Shown here: piece by piece, positions 44,285 through 54,703 of the stretch | Layout of the letters: every line of letters starts with the position of its first letter | How positions within the stretch are numbered: the stretch's first letter is position 1 | Assembly: GCA_029228645.1 (NCBI GenBank) | Contig: JAPTHR010000009.1 | Span: forward strand, 1 to 64,000 | DNA from: Gammaproteobacteria bacterium Milos-ODIII6 | Lineage (GTDB): Bacteria; Pseudomonadota; Gammaproteobacteria; Chromatiales; Chromatiaceae | DNA length: 64,000 nucleotides | Direction of reading: 5' to 3' | Made by a program: the position numbers and the translations under genes | Notes under the pieces: model-generated | The model's database searches: none | What the model saw: the letters and a program-made list of their open reading frames with translations, nothing else | What the model was told of the DNA's origin: nothing

Positions 44285-45258
44285 TGGCCTATATCGTCCG
44301 GCGGACCCTGTACGCGATCCCGATACTGATCGGGGTGAACCTTCTGACCTTCCTATTGTTTTTCGTGGTCAACTCGCCGGATGACATGGCGCGCATGCAC
44401 CTGGGCGCCAAGCGGGTTACCGTCGAGGCGATTCAACAATGGAAGGCCGAGCGCGGCTACGACCGTCCGCTGGTGATCAATACCTCGGCCGAGGGCATGC
44501 GGCGTTTCACCGACACCATCTTTTTCGACAAATCGCTGCGCCTGTTTGCCTTCGACTTCGGCCAGTCCGACAGTGGCCGCAATATTGGGCACGACATCAG
44601 CCAGCGGATGTGGCCGAGCCTCGCGATCGCGGTGCCGGTGATGCTGGTCGGGTTGCTGGTCAACATCACGTTCTCGCTTTTGCTGGCGTTTTTCCGTGGC
44701 ACTTATCTGGACTTCTGGGGCGTGGTGCTATGCGTCACCATGATGTCGATCTCGGGTCTCTTCTACATCATCGGTGGGCAGGTGCTGTTGGGCAAACTGC
44801 TCAACCTGTTCCCGATCTCCGGTTACGATGTGGGCGCGCACGCGTGGAAATTCCTTGTCCTGCCGGTGATCATTGGTGTGGTCAGCTCGATCGGTTCCGG
44901 ATCGCGCTGGTACCGGACCCTGTTCCTCGAGGAGATCAACAAGGACTTCGTGCGCAGCGCCCGGGCCAAGGGGCTTTCCGAGCAGCGGGTCCTGCTCGGA
45001 CATGTTCTGCGTAACGCATTGATCCCGATACTCACGGGTGTGGTTGTGGTGCTCCCAACCCTGTTCATGGGCAGCCTGCTGCTGGAGTCATTTTTCGGCG
45101 TGCCCGGTCTCGGCAGCTACACCATCGATGCCATCGAACGGCAGGACTTCGCGATTGTGCGCGCGATGGTGTTCCTCGGTGCCGTGCTCTACATTCTCGG
45201 GCTGCTGATGACCGACATCTCGTACACCATTGCAGACCCGCGGGTGAGGTTGGAATGA
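44281..45258 (+). CDS. ABC transporter permease, DppB/YejB type
   Basis: The 325-residue permease starts MMAYIVRRTLYAIPILIGVN, as DppB-family proteins do. It has about six membrane helices and the ATPase-contact loop RSARAKGLSEQRVLLGHVLRNA, followed by LLLESFFGVPGLGSYTIDAI. The first half holds an extended periplasmic part. It overlaps the binding-protein gene (ATGA) and the second permease gene (ATGA). Confidence 0.95.
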   Translation: MMAYIVRRTLYAIPILIGVNLLTFLLFFVVNSPDDMARMHLGAKRVTVEAIQQWKAERGYDRPLVINTSAEGMRRFTDTIFFDKSLRLFAFDFGQSDSGRNIGHDISQRMWPSLAIAVPVMLVGLLVNITFSLLLAFFRGTYLDFWGVVLCVTMMSISGLFYIIGGQVLLGKLLNLFPISGYDVGAHAWKFLVLPVIIGVVSSIGSGSRWYRTLFLEEINKDFVRSARAKGLSEQRVLLGHVLRNALIPILTGVVVVLPTLFMGSLLLESFFGVPGLGSYTIDAIERQDFAIVRAMVFLGAVLYILGLLMTDISYTIADPRVRLE

Positions 45259-46646
45259 TGCCGTTTCAGCCGGTGATGCTGGCGACCGACGCACTGATAT
45301 TTCTGCTGCTGGGCTTATCCGGCGGGTTCGCCTGGTATGCGCGCCGGCATGCTCACCTGCGTGCGCCCTGGCGGCGGGTCGCCCGCAGTCGCACCGCGAT
45401 GGGCGCACTGGTGGTGATTGCGCTGTACGTCACCATCGGCCTGCTGGATACGCTGCACTTCCGCGCAGCGAGCGGCACCGACGAGCAGGGCAATACCCGC
45501 TACGCGGGCGAGATACTGAGTGTGCTGGATCTCATCGCAACACCGCTGCGCGAGCAGAGCGAGAAAACCTACTCGGCGCCCTTCGCCACGCACCTATACG
45601 CACGCGAGACCATTGAGCTGCCGCAGGGCGGGCAGGTGCGTGATTTCCCGCGCCTGCAATGGGGTGGGGCGCACCTGGCCGATCCGCTTGCCGACCGTGC
45701 CGGCGACATCCTGTTGCGCACCCTGCTGGGCATCGGTATCGGGCTGTTCGCATGGTTGCTGCTGCTGGCGCTGCTCTTGCGGCGCAGCGCGCAAGGCTGG
45801 CGGCAATGGTGGTCCGATGAGGAGAGCGGGCCGCAACGCAGCGCCGCCTGGGTTGGCCTGTTGATGTTGATCCTCGTGGGGCTGAGCCTGACGCTTGCCG
45901 GCGCCTACCATGTGCTGGGCACGGACAAGGTCGGTGAGGACGTCTACTACCAGTCGCTCAAGAGCATCCGCACCGGCCTGGTGATCGGCACCCTGACGAC
46001 CCTGGTCATGCTGCCGGCGGCAATTCTGCTGGGGATCATGGCCGGTTACTTCCGTGGCTGGGTGGACGACCTGATCCAGTACCTCTATACCACCCTGAGT
46101 TCGGTGCCCGGCGTGCTGTTGATCGCGGCCGCGGTGCTGATGATGCAGATCTACATGAGCAACAACCAGGAGTCGTTCAACAGCTTGACCGAACGCGCCG
46201 ACATGCGCCTGTTGTTCCTCTGCCTGATCCTCGGTGTGACCAGCTGGACATCGCTGTGCCGTTTGTTGCGCGGCGAGACCCTCAAGCTGCGCCAGCTGGA
46301 GTACGTGCAGGCGGCGCAGGCCTTCGGCGTGGGCCATTTCACGACCCTGATGCGCCACATCCTGCCGAACGTGATGCATATCGTGCTGATCGTGGTGGTA
46401 CTCGATTTCAGTGGGCTGGTGCTCGCCGAAGCGGTGCTCTCCTACATCAACATCGGTGTCGATCCGAATACCAACAGTTGGGGAAACATGATCAACAGCG
46501 CGCGTCTTGAACTGGCCCGTGATCCGCTGGTGTGGTGGTCGCTGCTGGCGGCCTTCCTGTTCATGTTCGTGCTGGTGTTGGCGGCCAACCTGTTCGCAGA
46601 CGTGGTGCGGGATGCCTTCGATCCACGCCTGAGGGAACGCTCGTGA
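45255..46646 (+). CDS. ABC transporter permease, DppC/OppC/YejE type
   Basis: The 463-residue permease is longer than usual (about 300) because of an extended N-terminal region with two extra membrane segments and a long periplasmic stretch, residues about 60-140. The core has the contact loop QLEYVQAAQAFGVGHFTTLM and LAEAVLSYINIGVDPNTNSW. In the DppC family the latter segment reads L.EA.LSFLG.G. It overlaps the upstream permease and the downstream ATPase gene (GTGA). Confidence 0.94.
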   Translation: MMPFQPVMLATDALIFLLLGLSGGFAWYARRHAHLRAPWRRVARSRTAMGALVVIALYVTIGLLDTLHFRAASGTDEQGNTRYAGEILSVLDLIATPLREQSEKTYSAPFATHLYARETIELPQGGQVRDFPRLQWGGAHLADPLADRAGDILLRTLLGIGIGLFAWLLLLALLLRRSAQGWRQWWSDEESGPQRSAAWVGLLMLILVGLSLTLAGAYHVLGTDKVGEDVYYQSLKSIRTGLVIGTLTTLVMLPAAILLGIMAGYFRGWVDDLIQYLYTTLSSVPGVLLIAAAVLMMQIYMSNNQESFNSLTERADMRLLFLCLILGVTSWTSLCRLLRGETLKLRQLEYVQAAQAFGVGHFTTLMRHILPNVMHIVLIVVVLDFSGLVLAEAVLSYINIGVDPNTNSWGNMINSARLELARDPLVWWSLLAAFLFMFVLVLAANLFADVVRDAFDPRLRERS

Positions 46647-48661
46647 GCGAGGGGCCTGCGGGCGTGCAGGAGACAGTGCTCGAGGTTAGCGGCCTGTGTA
46701 CCGAACTGGGTCCGCAGGACAAGCCGGTGCGGGCAGTCGACGGGGTCGACCTGCACCTGCATCGGGGCGAGACGTTCGTGCTGGTGGGCGAGTCCGGGTG
46801 CGGCAAGTCGATGATTGCGCTTTCCCTGATGCGGCTGCTGCCAAGCACCGGCCGGGTGGTGCAGGGCGAGGTGCGGCTGCAGGGGCGCTCGCTGCTCGAC
46901 CTGCCCGAAGTCGAAATGCGGCGCGAACGCGGTGGCGGCATCGGGATGATCTTCCAGGAGCCGATGACCTCACTCAACCCGGTCATGAGCGTCGGGAAAC
47001 AGGTCGCCGAGGCGGTCGAGTTGCACGATCCGGCGCACGCGGCGAGCCCGCGCGCGCGCGTGCTGGAACTGTTCCGCCAAGTCGGGATTCCGGATCCGGA
47101 AAGACGCATCGACGAGTACCCGCACCAGCTTTCCGGGGGTATGAAGCAACGCGTGATGATCGCCATGGCGCTCGCCGGGCGCCCCGGGGTGCTGATTGCC
47201 GACGAACCGACGACAGCGCTGGATGTCACTATCCAGGCCCAGGTGCTGCAGTTGCTGCGCGACCTCCAGGCGGAGACCGGCATGGGAATCCTGCTGATCA
47301 CCCACGACCTCGGCGTGGTGGCGGAGATGGCGGACCGGGTCGGCGTGATGTATGCCGGGCAACTGGTGGAAACCGCGGCGGTGGGCAGTTTCTTCAAACA
47401 GCCGCGCCACCCCTACAGTCGCAAGCTGTTTCGTTCCCTGCCGGACGCGGGCAAGCGTGAGCTTGGCCTGGACATCATCAAGGGCATGGTGCCGCCACTC
47501 AATCAGGCATTTGACTTGTGCCGTTTCCGGGATCGCTGCGAAGCCGCGCAGGCGGTCTGCGGTGAGCGCTTGCCGCCATGGCAGGGAGATCCGCAAGACG
47601 GCTATCGCTGTCACCTGGCGGTCGACCGGATCGAGCTTCAGGCGAGCGAATCGGCACGCCATGCACCTGCCGCGGCGGATGCAGGGCAGCCGTTGATGGC
47701 GGCATCTGATCTGCGGGTCCATTTCCCGATCCGCAAGGGGGTGCTGCGACGCACGGTGGGATTTGTGAAGGCGGTCGACGGCCTCGATCTGGCGCTCTAC
47801 CCGGGCCGTACCCTCGCCCTGGTGGGCGAGTCCGGCTGTGGCAAGACCACGGTCGGCAAGGCGCTGCTGCAGTTGCTGCGCGCCAGCGGCGGTCGGGTCG
47901 ACTACGACGGGGCCAATCTCACCCAGCTGCGCGGTGAGAGCCTGCGTCGCCTGCGGCGCGAGTTCCAGATCATTTTCCAGGATCCCGCGTCTTCGATGAA
48001 TCCACGCATGCTGGTCGGCGACATCGTTGCCGAGGGGCTGCGCGCACAGGGCATCGCGGGGGACCGCAGGGCCGAGCAGGCGCGCGTGCTGCAGCTGCTC
48101 GACCAGGTGGGCCTGCCGGCCAGCTCGGTCGGACGCTATCCACATGAGTTCTCCGGTGGGCAGCGCCAGCGAATCGCTATCGCGCGCGCACTGGCAGTCA
48201 AACCGCGCCTGGTGGTGTGCGACGAACCCACCAGCGCGCTCGACGTCAGCGTGCAGGCCCAGGTGCTGAACCTGCTCAAGACGCTACAGGCGGAGCTCGA
48301 TCTCAGCTATCTCTTCATCACCCATAATATTTCGGTGGTGGCCTACCTCGCGGACGAGGTCGCGGTCATGTATCTCGGGCGGATCGTGGAGCGGGGGCCG
48401 GTCGAACGCGTCCTCAACGCCCCGGCGCACCCGTATACTCAGGCCTTGCTGGCCAGTGTGCCGGTACCCGACCCGGACGACCGACGGGAGGTGTTGCGCC
48501 TCGAGGGGGATATGCCGTCACCGGCGAATCCGCCGACTGGGTGCCATTTTCACGAACGTTGTCCCCGGGCCGAGGCGCGTTGCCGCCGCGAGTATCCCGC
48601 CCGCTTCGAGCTCGAACCGCAACACGAAGTCAGCTGCTGGCTGTATGCCCAGCGGGATTGA
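46643..48661 (+). CDS. Dual-domain ABC transporter ATPase (DppD-DppF/YejF type)
   Basis: The 672-residue protein fuses two peptide-type ABC ATPases. The first has Walker [11 protein letters not shown], signature LSGGMKQR and Walker [12 protein letters not shown]; the second has [18 protein letters not shown] and [11 protein letters not shown]. Each half ends in the Cys-containing oligopeptide-transporter tail ([27 protein letters not shown]). The start is a GTG at 46643 overlapping the permease stop. It completes the importer. Confidence 0.96.
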   Translation: MSEGPAGVQETVLEVSGLCTELGPQDKPVRAVDGVDLHLHRGETFVLVGESGCGKSMIALSLMRLLPSTGRVVQGEVRLQGRSLLDLPEVEMRRERGGGIGMIFQEPMTSLNPVMSVGKQVAEAVELHDPAHAASPRARVLELFRQVGIPDPERRIDEYPHQLSGGMKQRVMIAMALAGRPGVLIADEPTTALDVTIQAQVLQLLRDLQAETGMGILLITHDLGVVAEMADRVGVMYAGQLVETAAVGSFFKQPRHPYSRKLFRSLPDAGKRELGLDIIKGMVPPLNQAFDLCRFRDRCEAAQAVCGERLPPWQGDPQDGYRCHLAVDRIELQASESARHAPAAADAGQPLMAASDLRVHFPIRKGVLRRTVGFVKAVDGLDLALYPGRTLALVGESGCGKTTVGKALLQLLRASGGRVDYDGANLTQLRGESLRRLRREFQIIFQDPASSMNPRMLVGDIVAEGLRAQGIAGDRRAEQARVLQLLDQVGLPASSVGRYPHEFSGGQRQRIAIARALAVKPRLVVCDEPTSALDVSVQAQVLNLLKTLQAELDLSYLFITHNISVVAYLADEVAVMYLGRIVERGPVERVLNAPAHPYTQALLASVPVPDPDDRREVLRLEGDMPSPANPPTGCHFHERCPRAEARCRREYPARFELEPQHEVSCWLYAQRD

Positions 48662-48761
48662 TGCAATCGATATCGCGCACGGTCTAATCACTGACATGTC
48701 GGGCGACGAGGTATGCCTCGGGTCGTCCTGGGCCTACAGATCATCAACGGAGTACATGGAT

Positions 48762-49091
48762 ATGAAACGTTTCAGCAAGCGACGCGTATTTCGGTTATTC
48801 GCCATGATGTCGGCGATGCTCGCCCTGGCAAGCCCTGGGGTTTCGTTTGCCCTGGATGAGGATCGAAGGAGCTCACTGCAGCAATATTTCGAAGATCCCA
48901 GTGAAGCCGACCGTCTCGAGAGGATCGGAATGACACTCTCCGGGCCCTGTCGCTGCTCCGATGCCGAGCCGCTCAACGGTACCCAGGGGCTGTTGTTCAA
49001 CTGCATCTGCGGTTCCATGCAATGTGTCGTCGCCGGCCAGCGCAACGGCGCGCCCGCAGCAAACGGCGGCTTCGATCTCTTCTGCCGCTGA
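48762..49091 (+). CDS. Small exported Cys-rich protein
   Basis: The protein of about 109 residues starts KRFSKRRVFRLFAMMSAMLA, with a signal peptide probably cleaved after GVSFA. The mature part contains GPCRCSDAEPLNG, FNCICGSMQCVV and a terminal LFCR, seven cysteines likely forming disulfides in the periplasm. A second ATG six bases upstream (48756) is possible. I do not recognise the family. It follows the ABC operon by about 100 bases and appears to have its own binding site GGAG. Confidence 0.6.
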   Translation: MKRFSKRRVFRLFAMMSAMLALASPGVSFALDEDRRSSLQQYFEDPSEADRLERIGMTLSGPCRCSDAEPLNGTQGLLFNCICGSMQCVVAGQRNGAPAANGGFDLFCR

Positions 49092-49236
49092 ATCCGCATA
49101 GCGTCAAGCGCAACAGGCCCTGCTCATCTCTGGCGGGCTTGTCACCCTAACGTCACGGGAACGTAACTTCCGGGTCATGCACCGGCTCTAGGCTTGCCCC
49201 AGCTGGAATTCCAGCGCTGCAACGGGAGGTCGAACC

Positions 49237-50055
49237 ATGTCGGGCATCCGCTACAGAAGCGTGTTCATTTCCGATACTCATCTCGGTCTGCGATCGGCCA
49301 GGACCGAATACCTGCACGATTTCCTCCGGCACGTCGACTGCGAGACGCTCTATCTCGTGGGCGACATCGTGGACGGCTGGAAGCTGCGCAAGGGCTGGTA
49401 CTGGCCGGAAATCAACAATCGCATCATTCGCCTGATCATGGCCAAGGTGCAGCGCGGCACCCGCGTCATCTATGTCCCCGGCAACCACGACGAGGCGCTG
49501 CGGGACTACCTCGACATCGAGCTGGCGGGAGTGGAGATCCGCTCGGAGACTGTGTTCGAGGCCGCGGATGGCAGGAACTACCTGGTTCTGCATGGTGACG
49601 AGTTCGACTGCGTGGTGATGAACAACAAATGGTTGGCGCACCTCGGCAGTTGGGCCTACGACGTGCTCCTGTGGATCAATCGTTGGTTCAACTTCGCCCG
49701 CCGCAAGCTGGGCTTCGGCTACTGGTCACTGTCGGCCCACCTGAAACGGCAGGTCAAGGAGGCCGTCAAGTACATCGGGAACTTCGAAGAGGCGGTGGTC
49801 AAGGCTGCCCGTCAACGCGGTATGCACGGTGTGATCTGCGGTCACATCCACCACGCGGTGGTTACAGAGTTCGATGGCATCACCTACGCCAACTGCGGCG
49901 ACTGGGTGGAGAGCTGCACAGCCCTTACCGAGGATGCCGAGGGGAATCTCAGCCTGATCGACTGGGCCCGGGATTCCGCCCTTCTGCTGGACAACGGGAA
50001 AGAGAGAGTCAATGCGCATAGCAATACTGACGGACGCCTGGTTTCCTCAGGTTAA
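49237..50055 (+). CDS. UDP-2,3-diacylglucosamine diphosphatase-type metallophosphoesterase
   Basis: The 272-residue protein has the metallophosphoesterase metal ligands in order: FISDTHLGLRS, YLVGDIVDGWKLRKGW, VPGNHDEALR, LHGDEFDCVV and ICGHIHHAVV. This set fits the LpxH/YbbF-like family, which hydrolyses UDP-diacylglucosamine in lipid A synthesis, but close relatives may have other phosphate substrates. It overlaps a glycosyltransferase gene by 44 bases, suggesting one envelope-related operon. Confidence 0.85.
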   Translation: MSGIRYRSVFISDTHLGLRSARTEYLHDFLRHVDCETLYLVGDIVDGWKLRKGWYWPEINNRIIRLIMAKVQRGTRVIYVPGNHDEALRDYLDIELAGVEIRSETVFEAADGRNYLVLHGDEFDCVVMNNKWLAHLGSWAYDVLLWINRWFNFARRKLGFGYWSLSAHLKRQVKEAVKYIGNFEEAVVKAARQRGMHGVICGHIHHAVVTEFDGITYANCGDWVESCTALTEDAEGNLSLIDWARDSALLLDNGKERVNAHSNTDGRLVSSG

Positions 50056-51046
50056 CGGGGTCGTACGGACCCTCAACAAAACCATCGAACTACTTCAGGC
50101 GGATGGGCACGAGGTGCTCTGCATCAACCCGCAGCAGTTCCGGACCTTCCCGATGCCAACCTACCCGGACATCCGCGTGGCGATACTGCCTGGCCGCGGG
50201 GTCAGACGAATGCTGGACGACTTCAGGCCGGATGCGGTGCATCTTGCCACAGAGGGTGCGATCGGCTGGGCGGGACGCCGCTGGTGCCTGCGCCGGAAAC
50301 AGCCCTATACCACGGCATACCACACCCGTTTCCCAGAGTATGTGCGTCTGCGCGCGCCGGTCCCCCTGTCCCTGAGCTACGCGTTCATGCGTCGCTTCCA
50401 CGGCAAGGCAATTCGTACCATGGTAGCCACTCAGTCGATGCAGGACTCCCTGCAGCGATGGGGCTTCCGCAACCTGGTACGTTGGTCACGAGGCGTTGAC
50501 CTGGCGCGTTTTTCTCCCGCGCATGGGGATGTCTACGGCCTGCCACGTCCGGTCATGCTGCATTTGGGGCGTGTCGCGCCGGAGAAGAACATCGAGGCCT
50601 TCCTGGCACTCGATCTGCCGGGAAGCAAGGTAGTCATTGGCGACGGCCCGGCGCGAGCGGAGCTGGAGAAACGTCATCCCGATGCCCATTTCCTCGGTTA
50701 CCGCGAGAATGGGGACCTGGCGCGCCATCTCGCTGCGGCGGACGTGCTGGTATTCCCGAGCCGCACCGATACCTTCGGCCTGGTCATGCTGGAGGCGATG
50801 GCGAGCGGTGTGCCGGTCGCCGCCTACCCGGTCGAAGGCCCGCTCGACGTGATCGAGAATGGCGTCAACGGTTGCATGCACGAAGACCTCGCGACAGCCG
50901 TGTCGCAGGCATTGCAGGCGAGCCGGGAGGCGTGCCGCCACCATGCGGAGAAATACTCCTGGGAGGCCTGCACCCGTCAGTTCCTGGAGAATCTGCAACC
51001 GGTGTCGGAGTCTTCCGGGCAGATGCGCGAAAATATCGCGGGATGA
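50012..51046 (+). CDS. Glycosyltransferase family 4 protein
   Basis: The 344-residue GT-B enzyme starts MRIAILTDAWFPQVNGVVRT, the start of the alpha-mannosyltransferase-like GT4 group, with a C-terminal EKNIEAFLALDLPGSKVVIG and FPSRTDTFGLVMLEAMASGV, the nucleotide-sugar site (E...G..E). Donor and acceptor are unknown; diacylglycerol is an acceptor in some relatives. The start codon lies inside the end of the phosphoesterase gene. Its stop overlaps a small membrane protein gene as ATGA. Confidence 0.9.
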   Translation: MRIAILTDAWFPQVNGVVRTLNKTIELLQADGHEVLCINPQQFRTFPMPTYPDIRVAILPGRGVRRMLDDFRPDAVHLATEGAIGWAGRRWCLRRKQPYTTAYHTRFPEYVRLRAPVPLSLSYAFMRRFHGKAIRTMVATQSMQDSLQRWGFRNLVRWSRGVDLARFSPAHGDVYGLPRPVMLHLGRVAPEKNIEAFLALDLPGSKVVIGDGPARAELEKRHPDAHFLGYRENGDLARHLAAADVLVFPSRTDTFGLVMLEAMASGVPVAAYPVEGPLDVIENGVNGCMHEDLATAVSQALQASREACRHHAEKYSWEACTRQFLENLQPVSESSGQMRENIAG

Positions 51047-51249
51047 ACCCGAAATGCCTGCTGATCCTGGTTTCGGGGTGGTCGCTGGTGACCCTGGGCG
51101 TGGCCGTCTTCCCCTTGCCGATACCTTTGGGAGTATTGTTGGTGAGCCTGGGGCTGGGTGTGCTGGTGCCCTGCAGCACCCTCGCGCGTCGCCTCCTGCA
51201 AGGGCTCAGACAGCGATGGGCGAGAGTGCTCAGCCGGCGGAGGAACTGA
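51043..51249 (+). CDS. Small two-helix membrane protein
   Basis: The 68-residue protein has two hydrophobic spans, residues about 4-22 (CLLILVSGWSLVTLGVAV) and 27-44 (PLGVLLVSLGLGVLVPC), and a basic C-terminus. Its ATG overlaps the glycosyltransferase stop as ATGA. The Pro-rich turn FPLPIPLG recalls small membrane proteins with a PGPGW-like turn, without certainty. It overlaps the convergent mltD gene by 20 bases. Confidence 0.65.
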   Translation: MNPKCLLILVSGWSLVTLGVAVFPLPIPLGVLLVSLGLGVLVPCSTLARRLLQGLRQRWARVLSRRRN

Positions 51250-52687
51250 GGTAAACCGTCAATTCCTGACCCGGGCGAATGTAACGGCCGACCTCGTTCC
51301 AGCGCTTCAGCTGCGCAATGGATACTGAGAACTGACGCGCGATGGTGTACAGCGAATCGCCCTTACGCACCTCGTAGCGAACCTTGGAGCGGGGTGCTCC
51401 CCGGCTCCGGCTCGCCAGTGCAACCGTAGTGCGCCCTGCGAGCGGAATGCGCAGCCGCTGATCTACCCGGATGTGATGTCCCTGGATCCCGTTGGCTTCG
51501 CGTATCGCATCCACGCTGATCTGATACCGGCGGGCGATGGCGATCAGGGTGTCACCGGCGCGCACGCGGTGATTGGCAGTACGCCGCCTCTGATCGCGTG
51601 GCAATTCCGCGAGACCCTGTTCGAATGCGAGCAGATGCTTTTTCGGTAACAGGATTTTATAGGATCTACGGGCGGGAATAGCCCCCTCGCGGTAGGCCGG
51701 GTTGAGCACCAGGAACTCTTTCAGCGAAACACCCGCCAGTTCAGCGGCGATCTCGAGATCGAGCGCCCCTTGCACCGTGGTGGCGTCGAAATACGCTTCA
51801 TTGGCAACCTCCGGGAGCTCCACGCCATAGCGCTCGGGATCGGCAACGATGCGCGCCATCGCCAGCAGGCGGGGCACATAGGCGTCGGTTTCGGCCGGCA
51901 GGTCCAGTTTCCAGTAGCTGGTGCCGTGCTTGCGTGTATTCGCACGGCGTATCGCCCGCCTCACCGTGCCAATACCGCAGTTATAGGCTGCCAGGGCATG
52001 CAGCCAGTTGTCGTCCAGGCGACCGTGCAGTCCGGTTAGGTAGTCCAATGCCGCCCGCGTGGAGCGGGTGACGTCGCGCCGCCCGTCGTAGTGCCGGTTC
52101 TGTTCCAGGCCGAGCATGCGTCCGGTGGCCGGCATGAACTGCCACAGGCCGGCAGCGCCATTGGCGGAATGGGCGAAGGGACGGAAGCCGCTTTCCACCG
52201 CAGGCAGCAGGGCCAGCTCCAGAGGGAGGTCGCGTTGTTCCACCTTTTCCACGATGTGGTGCAGAAAGGGAGTGGAGCGTTTCAGTAAGGCGCGTACCGC
52301 GTTCGGGTGACGCCGCAGGCGATCGAGCTCTTTCAGCACCCGGGGATGATCCACCTGTTCGAGGCGGAACCCGGTGCGCACGCGTTCCCAAAGATCGCTT
52401 GGCCTGTGCTCGCCCTGCGTTTCGGGCTCGAGCTTGGCCGGGCTCATCCCCGCCGCAGCGGTGGCTTCCTCCGCTGAGGTGGCGTGGCTTTCGATCTCGG
52501 CTCGATCCGGCACGCTGAGTGCCACCTCGTGCTCCTCCGGTTCGAGGGGCAGGCTCAGGCAGCCGCCGAGAAGGATGGAAAAAACCAGCACGGAAAGGGG
52601 GCGAAATATGCGCTGATACCGTTGCCCTGCCAACCTGCTTTGGTCAGAATCGAGCCTGCTCTTTTTGCCAGAGGACGGATTTTTCAT
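51230..52687 (-). CDS. mltD: Membrane-bound lytic transglycosylase D
   Basis: The 485-residue lipoprotein cleaves peptidoglycan. The N-terminus has a lipobox SILLGGC, the SLT domain carries LPAVESGFRPFAHSANGAAG with the catalytic Glu and LWQFMPATGRMLGL, then ALAAYNCGIGTVRRAI. Two LysM modules follow (HRVRAGDTLIAIARRYQIS and YEVRKGDSLYTIARQFSVS). The size and order match MltD. Confidence 0.95.
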   Translation of the reverse strand: MKNPSSGKKSRLDSDQSRLAGQRYQRIFRPLSVLVFSILLGGCLSLPLEPEEHEVALSVPDRAEIESHATSAEEATAAAGMSPAKLEPETQGEHRPSDLWERVRTGFRLEQVDHPRVLKELDRLRRHPNAVRALLKRSTPFLHHIVEKVEQRDLPLELALLPAVESGFRPFAHSANGAAGLWQFMPATGRMLGLEQNRHYDGRRDVTRSTRAALDYLTGLHGRLDDNWLHALAAYNCGIGTVRRAIRRANTRKHGTSYWKLDLPAETDAYVPRLLAMARIVADPERYGVELPEVANEAYFDATTVQGALDLEIAAELAGVSLKEFLVLNPAYREGAIPARRSYKILLPKKHLLAFEQGLAELPRDQRRRTANHRVRAGDTLIAIARRYQISVDAIREANGIQGHHIRVDQRLRIPLAGRTTVALASRSRGAPRSKVRYEVRKGDSLYTIARQFSVSIAQLKRWNEVGRYIRPGQELTVYLSSSAG

Positions 52688-52729
52688 GGCGCGAAACTAT
52701 ACGAAAACTCGGCGGCTCCCGCCACCCTT

Positions 52730-53518
52730 ATGAAGCCTTCCTCAGCGCAGGATAACGTCCCGCCCCGGATGGGGCCTGATTTGGCTGACTGGTTCCGCCG
52801 TCCGGGTGGCGCACGCATAGCGGAAGCGGAAAAGGAGATACTGCGGCGCTTCGCCGCAGACCTGTTTGGCTACTACCTCGTATATCTGCATGATTCGGAC
52901 GATGAGACCGACTTTCTCGAGGAATGCCCGGTACGCAACAAGCTCTGTCTTTGTAGCGGTCAAGCACCCGGTTGCTGCGATGTAGCCGCCTTGGGAGAAC
53001 AGCTGCCGCTGCGAACCGACAGCCTGGACGCGGTCCTGCTGCGCCATAGTCTCGATTTCGCTCTCGATCCACAGCAGGTGCTGCGCGAGGTCGAGCGTGC
53101 GCTGATCCCGGAGGGGCGGGTCCTGATCGTGGGGTTCAATCCGATCAGCCTGTGGGGCCTTTGGCGGTTATTGCTGAAGTGGCGAGGCAGGGCGCCCTGG
53201 AATGGTCACTTCCTGTCGTTTCGCCGTGTCAGTGACTGGCTCGGATTGCTCGGATTCGATATCGAGTACACCGACGTGGCGGCATTTGCCCCGCCGTTGC
53301 CCGATAGCTGGCAGCGCAAGCTGGGTCCGCTGGAGCGCCTGGGAAGACGCCTGTTTCCAATGTTCGCCGGTGTCTACGTGATTCGGGCGGTCAAGCGGGT
53401 GTCCACAGTGACACCGTTACGCCTGCGCTGGCGCGGTCGAAGTATCCTGTCCCCGAGCGGGGTGGCTGAACCATCGACCCGAGAGAGCGGTAGCATGCAT
53501 CAGGAGGCTGGATCGTGA
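52730..53518 (+). CDS. Class I SAM-dependent methyltransferase
   Basis: The 262-residue protein belongs to the Methyltransf_11 group. The early SAM motif is degenerate, but [40 protein letters not shown] and [20 protein letters not shown] are the segments seen in a family encoded beside rnhA-dnaQ in gammaproteobacteria. The substrate is unknown. The ATG at 52730 lies on the far side of the mltD start, so the two are divergent. The end overlaps the rnhA GTG. Confidence 0.85.
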   Translation: MKPSSAQDNVPPRMGPDLADWFRRPGGARIAEAEKEILRRFAADLFGYYLVYLHDSDDETDFLEECPVRNKLCLCSGQAPGCCDVAALGEQLPLRTDSLDAVLLRHSLDFALDPQQVLREVERALIPEGRVLIVGFNPISLWGLWRLLLKWRGRAPWNGHFLSFRRVSDWLGLLGFDIEYTDVAAFAPPLPDSWQRKLGPLERLGRRLFPMFAGVYVIRAVKRVSTVTPLRLRWRGRSILSPSGVAEPSTRESGSMHQEAGS

Positions 53519-53958
53519 GTGCAAGAGTGGAGCTTTATACCGACGGTGCCTGCAAGGGCAACCCCGGTCCGGGCGGGTGGGGTGCGCTGCTCCGTTACGC
53601 GGGAGTCGAGAAGGAATTGTTCGGGGCTGAACCCCAGACCACCAACAACCGCATGGAGTTGGCGGCGGTCATCAATGGCCTGGAGGCCCTGACACGGCCG
53701 AGCCTGGTCCGGATCACCACCGACTCGCAGTACGTCAAAAACGGTATCAGCACCTGGATCCATGCCTGGAAGAAAAACGGCTGGCGCACTGCCGCCCGGA
53801 AGCCGGTAAAAAATATCGACCTGTGGCAGCGCCTGGACGAGCTGGTCAGCGGCCACCAGGTGGAATGGGAATGGGTCAAGGGCCATGCCGGTCACCCCGA
53901 GAACGAACGTGCCGATGGTCTCGCCAATCGTGCCATCGAGGAATTGAGAAATGGATGA
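53515..53958 (+). CDS. rnhA: Ribonuclease HI
   Basis: The 147-residue enzyme degrades the RNA of RNA-DNA hybrids. The four catalytic acids are visible in [43 protein letters not shown] and [12 protein letters not shown]. The GTG start overlaps the methyltransferase stop as GTGA, and the gene end overlaps dnaQ by eight bases. Confidence 0.98.
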   Translation: MSARVELYTDGACKGNPGPGGWGALLRYAGVEKELFGAEPQTTNNRMELAAVINGLEALTRPSLVRITTDSQYVKNGISTWIHAWKKNGWRTAARKPVKNIDLWQRLDELVSGHQVEWEWVKGHAGHPENERADGLANRAIEELRNG

Positions 53959-54679
53959 AGTGCAAACCAGGCAGGTTGTTCTCGACACCGAAACGACCGG
54001 TCTCGAGCCGGCCCAGGGACACCGGATCATCGAGATCGGCTGTGTCGAGATGAAGGATCGGCGTCTGACCGGTAATAATTTCCATGTCTACCTGCAGCCG
54101 GACAGGGAGATCGATCAGGGCGCGATCGAGGTGCATGGGATCACCAACGAATTCCTGACGGACAAGCCGCGCTTCGAGGATGTGGCTGAGGGGCTCATGG
54201 ATTACCTGCGCGGTGCCGAGGTAATCATCCACAATGCGCCGTTTGATGTCGGCTTCATCGATGCAGAGCTGGCCCGACTGCCGGATGCCAGTCCAATGGA
54301 CTCCTTCTGCGCCGTTACGGATACCCTGGTGATGGCGCGCCAGATGCGGCCTGGTCAGCGTAACAGCCTGGATGCCTTGTGCAGCCGTTACGACATTGAT
54401 AACTCTCACCGCACAAAGCACGGCGCGCTGCTCGATGCAGAGATCCTCGCCGACGTCTACCTCGCGATGACCGGCGGACAAAAGGCCCTGTCGCTGGAGG
54501 CGGAGGAGGCCTCCAACGACGCCGGGTCGGAGACCGGGATTCGACGATTGTCACGCGAGCGCGCGCCGCTACGCGTGCTGCGTGTCAACGCGCAAGAGGC
54601 CGGCTTGCATGAGGCCCGACTGGACGCGATCGCCAAGGCCTGTGGCGGTACACCCTTGTGGCGCGAGCTGGACTCCTGA
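53951..54679 (+). CDS. dnaQ: DNA polymerase III epsilon subunit
   Basis: The 242-residue proofreading exonuclease has [20 protein letters not shown] with the DxE motif, [19 protein letters not shown] and [19 protein letters not shown] with the final HxxxxD. A C-terminal tail for binding the alpha subunit follows. The rnhA-dnaQ overlap is common in gammaproteobacteria and both face the fixH-ccoG genes. Confidence 0.97.
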   Translation: MDEVQTRQVVLDTETTGLEPAQGHRIIEIGCVEMKDRRLTGNNFHVYLQPDREIDQGAIEVHGITNEFLTDKPRFEDVAEGLMDYLRGAEVIIHNAPFDVGFIDAELARLPDASPMDSFCAVTDTLVMARQMRPGQRNSLDALCSRYDIDNSHRTKHGALLDAEILADVYLAMTGGQKALSLEAEEASNDAGSETGIRRLSRERAPLRVLRVNAQEAGLHEARLDAIAKACGGTPLWRELDS

Positions 54680-54703
54680 GGTCAACCAAGAGCCGGCGAC
54701 TGC

